NCBI RefSeq assembly: GCF_030159095.1
Contig: NZ_BRXS01000002.1
Location: forward strand, 744,001 to 808,000
DNA length: 64,000 bases
Source of the DNA: Roseisolibacter agri
GTDB taxonomy: Bacteria; Gemmatimonadota; Gemmatimonadetes; Gemmatimonadales; Gemmatimonadaceae
Direction of reading: 5' to 3'
Under the pieces are notes generated by a model, which had not been told where the DNA came from, searched no databases, and worked only from the letters and a program-made list of their open reading frames with translations. This document shows positions 44,874-53,399 of the stretch, in pieces (the stretch's first letter is position 1; each line of letters starts with the position of its first letter). The position numbers and the translations under genes were made by a program.

Positions 44874-46712
44874 ATGGAATCCGTCCGCTGGACGCGCGTC
44901 GTCCTTCCGACGCTGGCCGCCCTCGCGCTCGCGCCGGCGCTGCTGGCCGCGCAGACCTACCCGCCCGGCAACGATCCGCGCGACAACCTCAAGGCCGGCC
45001 TGCACGACGCGGGCGAGGCGGCGAAGGGGATGAAGCTCGTCGGGCACACCGGCAAGCCCGCGCCGTTCGACTCGGCGCGCGGGCTGACCTTCGTGAACTC
45101 CGACCTCGCCTTCAAGGGGAACCTGGTCTACCAGGGGAACTTCGCGGGCTTCTCGATCTGGGACGTCAGCAACCCGGCCAGCCCGGTGATGCTGTCGGCC
45201 GTCGAGTGCTTCACGTCGCAGGGCGATCCGTCGATCGTCGGGAACCTGCTGTTCGTGTCCGCCGAGGGCGGCGGGAACCGCAAGGACTGCGGCAAGGGCG
45301 GCGTCGAGAACCCGGCCGACCACATGGCGGGCGTGCGCATCTACGACGTCTCCAACCCGCGCGCGCCGCGGCTGGTGAAGAACGTCGAGACGTGCAAGGG
45401 CTCGCACACGCACACGGTCATCCCGGACCCGAAGAACAAGGACGTCATCTACCTCTACGTCTCGGGAAGCCAGGGCGCGCGTCCGGACAGCGAGCTGGCC
45501 GGCTGCCGCAACGGCACCGACCCGGCGGACACGACGAACTCGCTCTACCGCCTCGACGTCATCAAGGTCTCGCTCTCCAAGCCCGAGGACGCGGCGGTGG
45601 TGACGGGCGCGCGCATCTTCACGGGCCTCACGCCCGCGCCGCGCCGCGGCGGGCAGCAGCGCCCGGCGCGCCAGCTCTCCGGCGCCGACAGCGCGATGAT
45701 GGCCGCGATGATGGCGAACGGCCCGCGCAACTGCCACGACGTCACCGCGTACCCCGAGATGGGGCTGCTCGCGGGCGCGTGCGCGAGCCACGGCCTGCTC
45801 GTCGACATCTCGAACCCCGAGAAGCCGAAGCGCCTGGCCGCCGCGGCCGACACGAACTTCTCGCTCTGGCACACCGCGGTGTTCAGCAACGACGGCAAGA
45901 AGGTCGTGTTCACCGACGAGTGGGGCGGCGGCACCTCGCCCAACTGCCAGAAGCAGCACCCGCTGGAGATGGGCGGCAACACGACGCTGACCATCAACCC
46001 CGACAAGACGCTGAAGCAGCGCGCGTACTTCAAGCTCCCGTCGGCGCAGAGCGCGCAGGAGAACTGCGTCTCGCACAACGGCTCGCTGATCCCGATCCCG
46101 GGCCGCGACGTGATGGTGCAGGGCTGGTACCAGGGCGGCGTCGACGTGATCGACTTCACGGACGCCGACAAGCCGGTCGAGATCGCGTACTTCGACCGCG
46201 GCCCGATCGACAACCCGCCGCTCATCGACCAGGGCCCGCCGTCGCAGACGCGCCAGCCGCAGCGTAGCACGATCGGCGGCTCGTGGGGCGCGTACTGGTA
46301 CAACGGGCGCATCTACTCGTCGGAGATGGCGCGCGGCCTCGACATCCTCGAGCTGACGCCGAGCGAGCACCTGACGCAGAACGAGATCGACGCGGCGAAG
46401 CTGGTGATGATGCGCGAGTTCAACCCGCAGAGCCAGCCGAGGATCGTGTGGCCGGCGGCGTTCCCGGTGGTGCGCGCGTACCTCGATCAGCTCGGGCGCA
46501 ACGACGGGCTGCCGGCGGCGCGCCGTTCGGCCATCGCGGCCGCGCTGGACGCGGCCGAGAAGCAGAGCGGCACCGCGCAGCGCTCGGCGCTGATGACGCT
46601 GGCGACGCAGGTGTCGCGCGACGCGAACGGCGCCAAGGATGCCGCCAAGGTGCGCACGATGGCGCAGGCGATCCGCGACCTGGCGGGGGCGACGAACGCG
46701 GTGACGAAGTAG
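44874..46712 (+). CDS. Secreted LVIVD-repeat protein
   Basis: A 612-aa exported protein. The ATG at 44874 has GGAG ten bases upstream and opens a signal peptide (VVLPTLAALALAPALLAAQ); an ATG at 44829 or 44838 is less likely. The body contains LVIVD-type beta-propeller repeats: LVYQGNFAGFSIWDVSNPAS, GVRIYDVSNPRAPRLVKNVE, GLLVDISNPEKPKRLAAAAD, GVDVIDFTDADKPVEIAYFD. The last ~90 residues are helical (AYLDQLGRNDGLPAARRSAI). Several Cys residues (NRKDCGKGG, NCHDVT, NCVSHNG) point to disulfides outside the cytoplasm. Such proteins occur in the envelope and are of unknown biochemical role. It is followed by a strong terminator. Confidence 0.9.
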   Translation: MESVRWTRVVLPTLAALALAPALLAAQTYPPGNDPRDNLKAGLHDAGEAAKGMKLVGHTGKPAPFDSARGLTFVNSDLAFKGNLVYQGNFAGFSIWDVSNPASPVMLSAVECFTSQGDPSIVGNLLFVSAEGGGNRKDCGKGGVENPADHMAGVRIYDVSNPRAPRLVKNVETCKGSHTHTVIPDPKNKDVIYLYVSGSQGARPDSELAGCRNGTDPADTTNSLYRLDVIKVSLSKPEDAAVVTGARIFTGLTPAPRRGGQQRPARQLSGADSAMMAAMMANGPRNCHDVTAYPEMGLLAGACASHGLLVDISNPEKPKRLAAAADTNFSLWHTAVFSNDGKKVVFTDEWGGGTSPNCQKQHPLEMGGNTTLTINPDKTLKQRAYFKLPSAQSAQENCVSHNGSLIPIPGRDVMVQGWYQGGVDVIDFTDADKPVEIAYFDRGPIDNPPLIDQGPPSQTRQPQRSTIGGSWGAYWYNGRIYSSEMARGLDILELTPSEHLTQNEIDAAKLVMMREFNPQSQPRIVWPAAFPVVRAYLDQLGRNDGLPAARRSAIAAALDAAEKQSGTAQRSALMTLATQVSRDANGAKDAAKVRTMAQAIRDLAGATNAVTK

Positions 46713-46755
46713 TGGTGCGGTAGTCGCGCGGTGGTCGCGCGACACGCCGTGTAGT

Positions 46756-46789
46756 GCGGAACGCCCGGCCAGCTGGCCGGGCGTTCCGC
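46756..46789. terminator. 15-bp stem bidirectional terminator
   Basis: The arms 46756-46770 and 46775-46789 pair perfectly over 15 bp with an AGCT loop. It lies between the LVIVD gene (ends 46712) and the convergent ligD (ends 46805) and shares the ACGCCCGGCC core with the hairpin at 22610. Confidence 0.85.
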
Positions 46790-46804
46790 GCTTCCGGGGA
46801 CGAT

Positions 46805-49582
46805 TCAGGGCGTCGGCGCGAGCGCCCGCAGCGCGCGCATGGGGTTGGGCTTCCGCATCGCCGCGCGCCACAGGTCGCCCACCTGCTCCAGCCGCGCCGG
46901 CACCGTGCGCAGCGTGAACGCCGCGGGATCGAGGGCGTCGTCCAGCTCCTCCCACGCGAGCGGCGTCGACACCGTCGCCCGTGGACGCGCGCGCACCGCG
47001 TACGCGCCCGCGACGGTCTTGCCGGGGATGTTCTGCAGGTAGTCGACGTACACCGCGCCCGCGGACCGTGCACGCAGCGAGCGCTCGATCGTGGCCTCCT
47101 TCGGGTGCGCCGTCGCGACGCGCGTTGCGATCAGCTCCGCCAGCAGCAGCGCGCTGTCGGCCTTCGTTCCCGCCGGCAGCGGCAGCGCGATGTGCAGCCC
47201 CGTGGACCCCGACGTCTTGAGCGCCGCGTGCAGGCCGAGCGCGTCGAGCTCTCCCTTGATCCACCGTGCGACGTCCACGACGCGTGCGAACGGCGCCTTC
47301 GGGCCGGGATCGAGGTCGAGGATCGTGTAGTCCGCGGTGTCGAGCGCGCCGACGCGCGAGTGCCACGGATCGACGCTGATCGCGCCCAGCTGCACGCTGT
47401 ACAGCACCGTCGCGAGGTCGCCGCCGACGAGGAAGGGCACCGACTGCCCGTCGCCGTCGGCGTCCACGGGCTCGGTGCGCACGCCGGCCGGCACGTTGTC
47501 GGCGCGGTGCTGGTAGAACGCCTTCCCGCCGATGCCGTTGGGGAAGCGGCGCAGCACGAGCGGCCGATCCGCGAGCACCGGCAGCACGTGGGGCGCGACG
47601 GTCGCGTAGTAGCGCATCACGTCGCCCTTCGTGATGCCGTCGTCGGGGAAGTAGACCTTGTCGAGGTTCGTGACGTCGAGCGAGGTGCGCGGCCCGAGGC
47701 GCACCACGCCGTCGCCACCCTCGGCCTCGATGCGCGCGAGCTGCTCGACGACCGACTCCTTCGCGTTGGACGTCGCGCCCTTCACGACGGTCTTCTTCGC
47801 GGTCTTCTTCACTGTCGCCTCGACCTCCTGCACGCTCTCCGCTTCGCGCCGCACGCTCGCCGCCGGCTTGTCGTCGCGCACGCCGACGAAGATCGGCTGC
47901 CGCAGCCGCTGGTCCTCGGTCCACTCGATGAACTTGATCTCCACGACCACGCTCGGCCGCACCCAGTGGGCGGGCTCGTTGGTGCGCGGCGGCTCGGCGA
48001 ACGGCGACGTCCTGCGCGCCAGCGGCGCGAGCCGGCGCGCCATGTCGCGCAGCCCCTCGCGCGTGAAGCCGCCGCCGGCGTGGCCCGCGTACACCAGCCG
48101 CCCGTCGCCGTCGTAGTAGCCCAGCAGCAGCGCGCCGATGTGCTCCCGCGAGTTGCGCGGCTCGGTGTAGCCGCCGACGACGAACTCCTGCCGGTGCTCG
48201 ACCTTGAGCTTGAGCCAGTGCCGCGCGCGCTGCCCGGGCGTGTACGGCGCGTCGGTGCGCTTGGCGATCACGCCCTCCCAGCCCTGCGCGCGTGCGCGCG
48301 CCACCATCGCCGCGCCGTCGCCCGTGACGGTCTCGCCGAGCTGCACACGCTCGGTGGCGCGCTTCCCGAGCAGCCGCTCGAGCCGCGCGCGGCGCGCGGT
48401 CCACGGCTGGTCGAGCAGCGAGTCGTCGCCCGCGTGCAGCAGGTCGAACGCGACCAGCGTGGCCGGCGCGTCGGCCGCGTGGCCCGCGATCCCCGTGGCG
48501 TCGCCGAGGTGCATGCGGCCCTGCAGCGCCTGGAAGCGCGCGGGCCTGCCGTCGACGAGCGCGACGATCTCGCCGTCCAGCACGAGGGCGCGCCGCGCCT
48601 GCCGCGCGAGCGCGCGCAGCGCGTCGACGATCTCGGGGAACTGCGCCGCCTTGTCGTTGCCGTTGCGCGTCACGAGCTGCGCCGCGTCGGCGGTCGCGAG
48701 CGCGAGGACGCGCACGCCGTCGTACTTCGGCTCGAAGGTCCAGTCGTCGCCCTCGGGGACCGCGGTGCCGACGCTGGCGTACATGGGTTCGAGCACGGGC
48801 ATGCCGGTCGCCGCCTTCCAGAGGCGGTCGGCCGCGCGCACGGCGCGCACGCCGCGGGCGTTGGGCTTCGGCTCCTCCGCGGCGACCTTCTTCACCGCCG
48901 TCTTCTTCGCCGTCTTCTTCGCGGCCTTCTTGGCGGGCTCCTTCACCGCCCGCTTCCGCGCGCCGCCCGCGATCTCGTCCATCGTGCGCCCGCTGTCGAT
49001 CGACGTCGTCTCGTCGGCGACGATGTCGGCCTCGCGATCGGCGTGCGCGTCGTCGCGCTTGATGAGCAGCCACTGCTGCCGGCTGCCCACCTTCCGCGTA
49101 CGGACCAGCGCCCACGCGCCGCGCAGCCGCTCGCCCTGCAGGACGAAGTCGAGCTTCCCCGCCGCGTAGCCCTCGCGCAGCGCGTCCACGCTACTACCGT
49201 CCGCCGGCTCGTACGTCCCGCGGTCCCAGAGCATGACCGTGCCGCCGCCGTACTGCCCGCCCGGGATCGTTCCCTCGAACGTGTTGTAGCTCACGGGGTG
49301 GTCCTCCACCTCCATCGCGAGCCGCTTCACCTTCGGGTCGAGGCTGGGGCCCTTGGGCACGGCCCAGCTCTTCATCACGCCGTCGATCTCGAGGCGGAAG
49401 TCGAAGTGCAGCGCGCTCGCCGCGTGCTTCTGCACGACGAAGCGCAGCCGGCGCGACCCGCGCGCCGGCGCGTCGCCCGACGGCTCGGCGGTCTTCGTGA
49501 AGTCGCGCTTGCGCCGGTACTCGCCGAGCGCCGCCGGCGGCGCGGTCCTGGCCGTCTTCTTCGTCGTCGTTCGCTTCGCCAT
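46805..49582 (-). CDS. ligD: Multifunctional NHEJ DNA ligase LigD
   Basis: A 925-aa non-homologous end-joining ligase. Domain order is phosphoesterase (PE, ~20-180), ligase (LIG, ~260-580) and polymerase/primase (POL, ~620-915). PE residues are visible in QKHAASALHFDFRLE (H53, H59, D61) and EDHPVSYNTFEG. The ligase adenylation lysine is K286 in EPKYDGVRV. The polymerase shows TNLDKVYFPDDGITKGDVMR, the acidic pair in TILDLDPGPK, and LKTSGSTGLHIALPLP. A Lys/Ala-rich linker (~215-235) and another before the polymerase domain join the parts. LigD fills, trims and seals double-strand breaks with Ku, whose gene ends 13 bp upstream, so the two form an operon. Confidence 0.97.
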   Translation of the reverse strand: MAKRTTTKKTARTAPPAALGEYRRKRDFTKTAEPSGDAPARGSRRLRFVVQKHAASALHFDFRLEIDGVMKSWAVPKGPSLDPKVKRLAMEVEDHPVSYNTFEGTIPGGQYGGGTVMLWDRGTYEPADGSSVDALREGYAAGKLDFVLQGERLRGAWALVRTRKVGSRQQWLLIKRDDAHADREADIVADETTSIDSGRTMDEIAGGARKRAVKEPAKKAAKKTAKKTAVKKVAAEEPKPNARGVRAVRAADRLWKAATGMPVLEPMYASVGTAVPEGDDWTFEPKYDGVRVLALATADAAQLVTRNGNDKAAQFPEIVDALRALARQARRALVLDGEIVALVDGRPARFQALQGRMHLGDATGIAGHAADAPATLVAFDLLHAGDDSLLDQPWTARRARLERLLGKRATERVQLGETVTGDGAAMVARARAQGWEGVIAKRTDAPYTPGQRARHWLKLKVEHRQEFVVGGYTEPRNSREHIGALLLGYYDGDGRLVYAGHAGGGFTREGLRDMARRLAPLARRTSPFAEPPRTNEPAHWVRPSVVVEIKFIEWTEDQRLRQPIFVGVRDDKPAASVRREAESVQEVEATVKKTAKKTVVKGATSNAKESVVEQLARIEAEGGDGVVRLGPRTSLDVTNLDKVYFPDDGITKGDVMRYYATVAPHVLPVLADRPLVLRRFPNGIGGKAFYQHRADNVPAGVRTEPVDADGDGQSVPFLVGGDLATVLYSVQLGAISVDPWHSRVGALDTADYTILDLDPGPKAPFARVVDVARWIKGELDALGLHAALKTSGSTGLHIALPLPAGTKADSALLLAELIATRVATAHPKEATIERSLRARSAGAVYVDYLQNIPGKTVAGAYAVRARPRATVSTPLAWEELDDALDPAAFTLRTVPARLEQVGDLWRAAMRKPNPMRALRALAPTP

Positions 49583-49595
49583 CGATCGGTACGGG

Positions 49596-50453
49596 TCAGG
49601 CGGTCTTCTTGCGCGCCGCCTTCTTCGGCGCGGCGGCGCGCGGTGCGCGCTTCGTGCCCGCGGCCTTCCGCCCCGCGGACTTCTTCGACGACTGGCCCAG
49701 GCTCGCCTGCAGCCGCGCCATCAGGTCGAGCACCTTGCCGTCGGCGGACGTGTCGTCGGTGGCCTTCGGCGCGACCTTCTTCCCCTTCAGCTTCGCCTGG
49801 ATCACGCGCATCAGCTTCGCGCGGTAGTCGTCGGTGTACTTCGACGGGTCGAACGGCTCCGCGAGGTTCTGCACCAGCTGCTCGGCCATCGCCAGCTCCT
49901 GCGGCCGCACGAGCGACGCGTCGGGGAAGCTGTACTCGTCGGCGTCCACCAGCTCCGTGGCGAAGCGCATCGTCTCCAGCACCAGCGCGTCGCCCTCGAC
50001 CTTGATGCTCACCAGGTGCTGCGTCTGGCGCATGGTCACCTTGCCGATGCCGACGACGCCCGCCTTGCGCACCGCCTCGCGCAGCAGCGCGTACGGCTTC
50101 TCGCCGCCCTTCGTCGGCACGAGGAAGTAGGGCGTCTCGAAGAAGCGCGTGTCGATCTCCGCGTGCTGCACGAAGTCGCAGATGTCGATCGTCTTCGACG
50201 ACTCGAGCGCGGCCGACTTGAAGTCCTCGTCGGTGAGCACGACGAACTGCCCCTTCTCGTACTCGTACCCCTTCACGATGTCCTTCCACTCCACGGGATC
50301 GCCGTGGCGGTCGACGCGCACGTTCTTCACGGGCGCGAGGTCCGCCTTGTCGAGCATCCGGAAGCTCACGTGCTCGGAGCGCACCGCGGTCCGCATCTCG
50401 ACGGGAATGTTCACCAGGCCGAACGTCAGCGCGCCTTTCCAGATGGTGGCCAT
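49596..50453 (-). CDS. ku: Ku homodimeric DNA-end-binding protein
   Basis: A 285-aa bacterial Ku protein. The ATG at 50453 gives the canonical N-terminus MATIWKGALTFGLVNIPVEM. The core bridge region follows: FRMLDKADLAPVKNVRVDRH, VEWKDIVKGYEYEKGQFVVL, IDTRFFETPYFLVPTKGGEK, GKVTMRQTQHLVSIK. The last ~70 residues are a basic Lys/Ala tail (AGTKRAPRAAAPKKAARKKT), which in other bacterial Ku proteins binds DNA. Ku binds broken ends and recruits LigD. The longer frame to 50507 has no family support. Ku and the divergent Ser/Thr kinase gene share a 145-bp promoter region. Confidence 0.97.
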   Translation of the reverse strand: MATIWKGALTFGLVNIPVEMRTAVRSEHVSFRMLDKADLAPVKNVRVDRHGDPVEWKDIVKGYEYEKGQFVVLTDEDFKSAALESSKTIDICDFVQHAEIDTRFFETPYFLVPTKGGEKPYALLREAVRKAGVVGIGKVTMRQTQHLVSIKVEGDALVLETMRFATELVDADEYSFPDASLVRPQELAMAEQLVQNLAEPFDPSKYTDDYRAKLMRVIQAKLKGKKVAPKATDDTSADGKVLDLMARLQASLGQSSKKSAGRKAAGTKRAPRAAAPKKAARKKTA

Positions 50454-50598
50454 GTCGTCGCCGGGCTGGGGTGGACGGGGGCGTCGGGTGTTCGTGAAAG
50501 GAGGCAAGAGCGGGGCCGGCTGCGACGCCCGGCGCGCCGGCTCTCGCGCGGTCGACGGAAGGGCCTATGTTCGCGGAGGCAGTGCGCGGATCCCCGAG

Positions 50599-53226
50599 AT
50601 GCTCCTCAGGATGGGCTCGCCCGATCTACGATCCGTGACGGAACTCGGTGCCGGCGCTCGGCAGCCCCTCGCACCTGGCGACGTGCTGGGGGGCCGGTAC
50701 GCGCTCGCGCGCGAGCTGGGCCGCGGCGGAATGGCCACGGTGTATCTGGCCGACGACGTCCGACACGAGCGGCAGGTCGCCGTGAAGGTGCTGCGTGCGG
50801 AGTGGTCGGCGACGCTGGGCGCGGACCGGTTCGCGCGCGAGATCCGCGTGCTCGCGCAGCTGCAGCACCCGCACGTCCTGCCGCTCTATGACTCCGGCGC
50901 CGCGGACGGATCGCTGTACTTCGTCATGCCCTTCGTGGATGGCGAGTCGCTGCGCGCCCGGCTCGATCGGGTGGCCGCGCTCGCCTTCGAGGAGACGACG
51001 CGGATGGTCCGGCAGATCGCCGACGCGCTCGACTACGCGCACGCCCGCGGCGTGGTCCATCGCGACGTCAAGCCGGAGAACATCCTGCTCGCCGGCGGAC
51101 AGGCGCTGCTCGCGGACTTCGGCATCGCACGCGGGGCCGCCGCGTCGGCGACGGACGGCCACACGCTGACGTCCGTCGGCACCACGCTCGGCACGCCGGC
51201 GTACATGAGTCCCGAGCAGGCCACCGCGGACCAGTCGATCGATCATCGGACCGACGTCTACAGCCTCGGGTGCGTCGCCTACGAGGCGCTCGCCGGCGCA
51301 CCGCCGTTCCGGGCGCGGAATGCGGCCGCGTTGATGGCGCTGCACGTCTTCAGTCCGCCGCCGCCGCTGGTGGGATCGCGCGCCCCACTCCCCGACGCCG
51401 TCGTGCGCGCGACGGCCCGCGCGCTGGCCAAGGACCCGGACGAGCGCTTCGCGCGCGCCGGCGACTTCGCCGCCGCCCTGGAGGAGGCACTCGTCGCCAT
51501 GCGCGCCCCGTCGCCGGCGGAGCTGCACCTGCGGAGCGTGGCGGAGCGGCAGGCCGCGCGGTGGCGCGTGCTGGTGCTGGAGTTCGCGAACGTCGCCGCG
51601 GCGCCGGACGCGGACTGGCTCTCGACGGGCATCGCGGAGACGCTGAGCGCGGACCTCGGCCAGATCGCGGGCCTCAAGGTCGTCGGGCGGGATCCGGCGG
51701 CCAGGCGGCGCGCCGCGGCGGACGGCGAGGGGCGGCCCGTCGACGCCGCGCAGGCGGTCGCGCTGGCGCGATCGGTGAGCGCCCACTGGGTGGTCTGGGG
51801 CGCGTTCCAGAAGCTCGGCGCGCGCATCCGCATCACCACGCACCTCGCGCGCGCGGAGGACGGCGCGCCCGTCCTGGAGGAGAAGCTCGATGGCGTGATG
51901 GACGAGATCTTCGAGCTCCAGGACCGCATCGTCGCCGGGCTGTCCGCGGCGCTCGGCGTCGAGCCCACGACCGCCGAGCTGGCGCGCATCCGACGGCCCG
52001 AGACGACCGGCCTGACGGCCTACGAGCACTACGCGAAAGGCTATCGCGCGTTCTACCGCTTCGGGACGGACAGCGTGCGCACCGCGGTCGAGCACTTCCG
52101 CGCGGCGGTCGCCCTCGATCCCGGGTACGCGCTCGCGCATGCGGGGCTCGGCATCGTACACGGGCCGCTGTACATCGCGACCGGGCGTCGGGAGACGCTC
52201 GACGAGGGCGCGGCGCTGCTGGAGCGCGCGATCGCCCTCGACCCGTCCATCGGCGAGGCGCACGCGTGGCTGTCCTACATGCAGGCGCGCCAGGGCCGCT
52301 TCGACGACGCCGAGCGGACGGCGCGCGGCGGCATCGCGCGCGAGCCGGAGAGCTTCATCAGCTGGTACATGCTCGGCATCACCCACCTCGGTCGGGCGGT
52401 CTCGGTGCCGCAGCCGTCGGCAATGGCCCGGGCGGTGCCGCCGCTGCTGCGCTGCATCGCGATCAACCCCACGTACCATCCGGCGCACATGGTGCTCGGC
52501 ATGAGCTACCTGCTGCGCGGCGCCCAGGGACACGCGGCCACGGTGCTCGACCGCGCCGTCGAGATCGAGCGCGGCGGCGTGGGGTTCCAGTTCGTCGGCT
52601 CGCTCGCGCAGCGCGCCGTCCTGCACCTGGGCGCCGGCGAGCTGGGGGAGGCCGCGCCGCTCCTCGATCAGGCGATCGAGCGCTACACCGGCACGGACCA
52701 CGTCTACGCCGAGACGGTGACCGCGTACGCGCACTGGGCGCGCGGCTGCCTCGCGGAGCGCACCGGCGCGCTCGATCACGCGCTCGCGGACTTCGGTCGC
52801 GCGTGCGAGATCGCCGACGCGCACCCGCATCGCATCAGCATCGGTGCGCACTGGGTGAAGGCACGGTTCGGCCTCGCGCGCGTGCTCCACCGGCTGGGGC
52901 GACCGGACGATGCGCGACAGCGCCTCGCGGAGGGACACGACCTCGTCGCGTCGCGCGCGCGCTTCGTGTGGGCCTGGCTGAGCGGCAGCACCGATGCGGA
53001 CATGACGTACGAGCTGTCGTCCACGCTCGCCACCCTCGGCGACGCCGACGCGGCACTCGACGCCCTGGCGCGCGCGGTGGACGCCGGCTGGTCGGACGTC
53101 CCCTGGCTGCGGCACGATCCGGCGTTCGCGGTGCTGCGCGACGATGCGGACGTGCGCCGCGTGTGTGCCGCGGGACTCTCCCGCGTCACGCTCCCCCCGC
53201 CCGTGGGGAGCGGCGGCCTCGCCTGA
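50599..53226 (+). CDS. Soluble Ser/Thr kinase with FlgO/TolB-N-like and TPR modules
   Basis: An 875-aa Hanks-type kinase. The kinase domain (~residues 30-300) has ELGRGGMATVYLA, lysine in VAVKVL, HRDVKPENILLAGG, DFG in LLADFGIARG and SPEQ in place of APE. A FlgO/TolB-N-like domain follows (RWRVLVLEFANVAAAPDADW, ~315-450), then TPRs (~470-870: AVEHFRAAVALDPGYALAHA, LLERAIALDPSIGEAHAWLS). Unlike most kinases of this layout, I see no transmembrane helix between the kinase and the following domain, so the whole protein may be cytoplasmic. Starts at ATG 50599, ATG 50611 or GTG 50635 are all possible. It is divergent from Ku and upstream of an ABC-F gene, with no clear operon link. Confidence 0.93.
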   Translation: MLLRMGSPDLRSVTELGAGARQPLAPGDVLGGRYALARELGRGGMATVYLADDVRHERQVAVKVLRAEWSATLGADRFAREIRVLAQLQHPHVLPLYDSGAADGSLYFVMPFVDGESLRARLDRVAALAFEETTRMVRQIADALDYAHARGVVHRDVKPENILLAGGQALLADFGIARGAAASATDGHTLTSVGTTLGTPAYMSPEQATADQSIDHRTDVYSLGCVAYEALAGAPPFRARNAAALMALHVFSPPPPLVGSRAPLPDAVVRATARALAKDPDERFARAGDFAAALEEALVAMRAPSPAELHLRSVAERQAARWRVLVLEFANVAAAPDADWLSTGIAETLSADLGQIAGLKVVGRDPAARRRAAADGEGRPVDAAQAVALARSVSAHWVVWGAFQKLGARIRITTHLARAEDGAPVLEEKLDGVMDEIFELQDRIVAGLSAALGVEPTTAELARIRRPETTGLTAYEHYAKGYRAFYRFGTDSVRTAVEHFRAAVALDPGYALAHAGLGIVHGPLYIATGRRETLDEGAALLERAIALDPSIGEAHAWLSYMQARQGRFDDAERTARGGIAREPESFISWYMLGITHLGRAVSVPQPSAMARAVPPLLRCIAINPTYHPAHMVLGMSYLLRGAQGHAATVLDRAVEIERGGVGFQFVGSLAQRAVLHLGAGELGEAAPLLDQAIERYTGTDHVYAETVTAYAHWARGCLAERTGALDHALADFGRACEIADAHPHRISIGAHWVKARFGLARVLHRLGRPDDARQRLAEGHDLVASRARFVWAWLSGSTDADMTYELSSTLATLGDADAALDALARAVDAGWSDVPWLRHDPAFAVLRDDADVRRVCAAGLSRVTLPPPVGSGGLA

Positions 53227-53399
53227 CGCGCCCGTTGACGGCGCGCCCGTTCCGTACGATCATCCGCGCGCCCACCGGCGGCGTCGCGCTTCGACGCCGG
53301 ACCGCGTCGGGAGCGCTCCCACGGACGTCGAGGTCTGCATGCGCACGGTCCCCATCGGTGTTCACCTCACGCGAACCGACGGGACCGGAGTGCTTCCGC

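Noticed and set aside
44592-49115. A 1507-codon minus-strand frame running through the LVIVD gene and part of ligD
   Set aside because: It overlaps ligD in a different frame and has no recognisable domain; composition is typical of antisense shadows in high-GC DNA.
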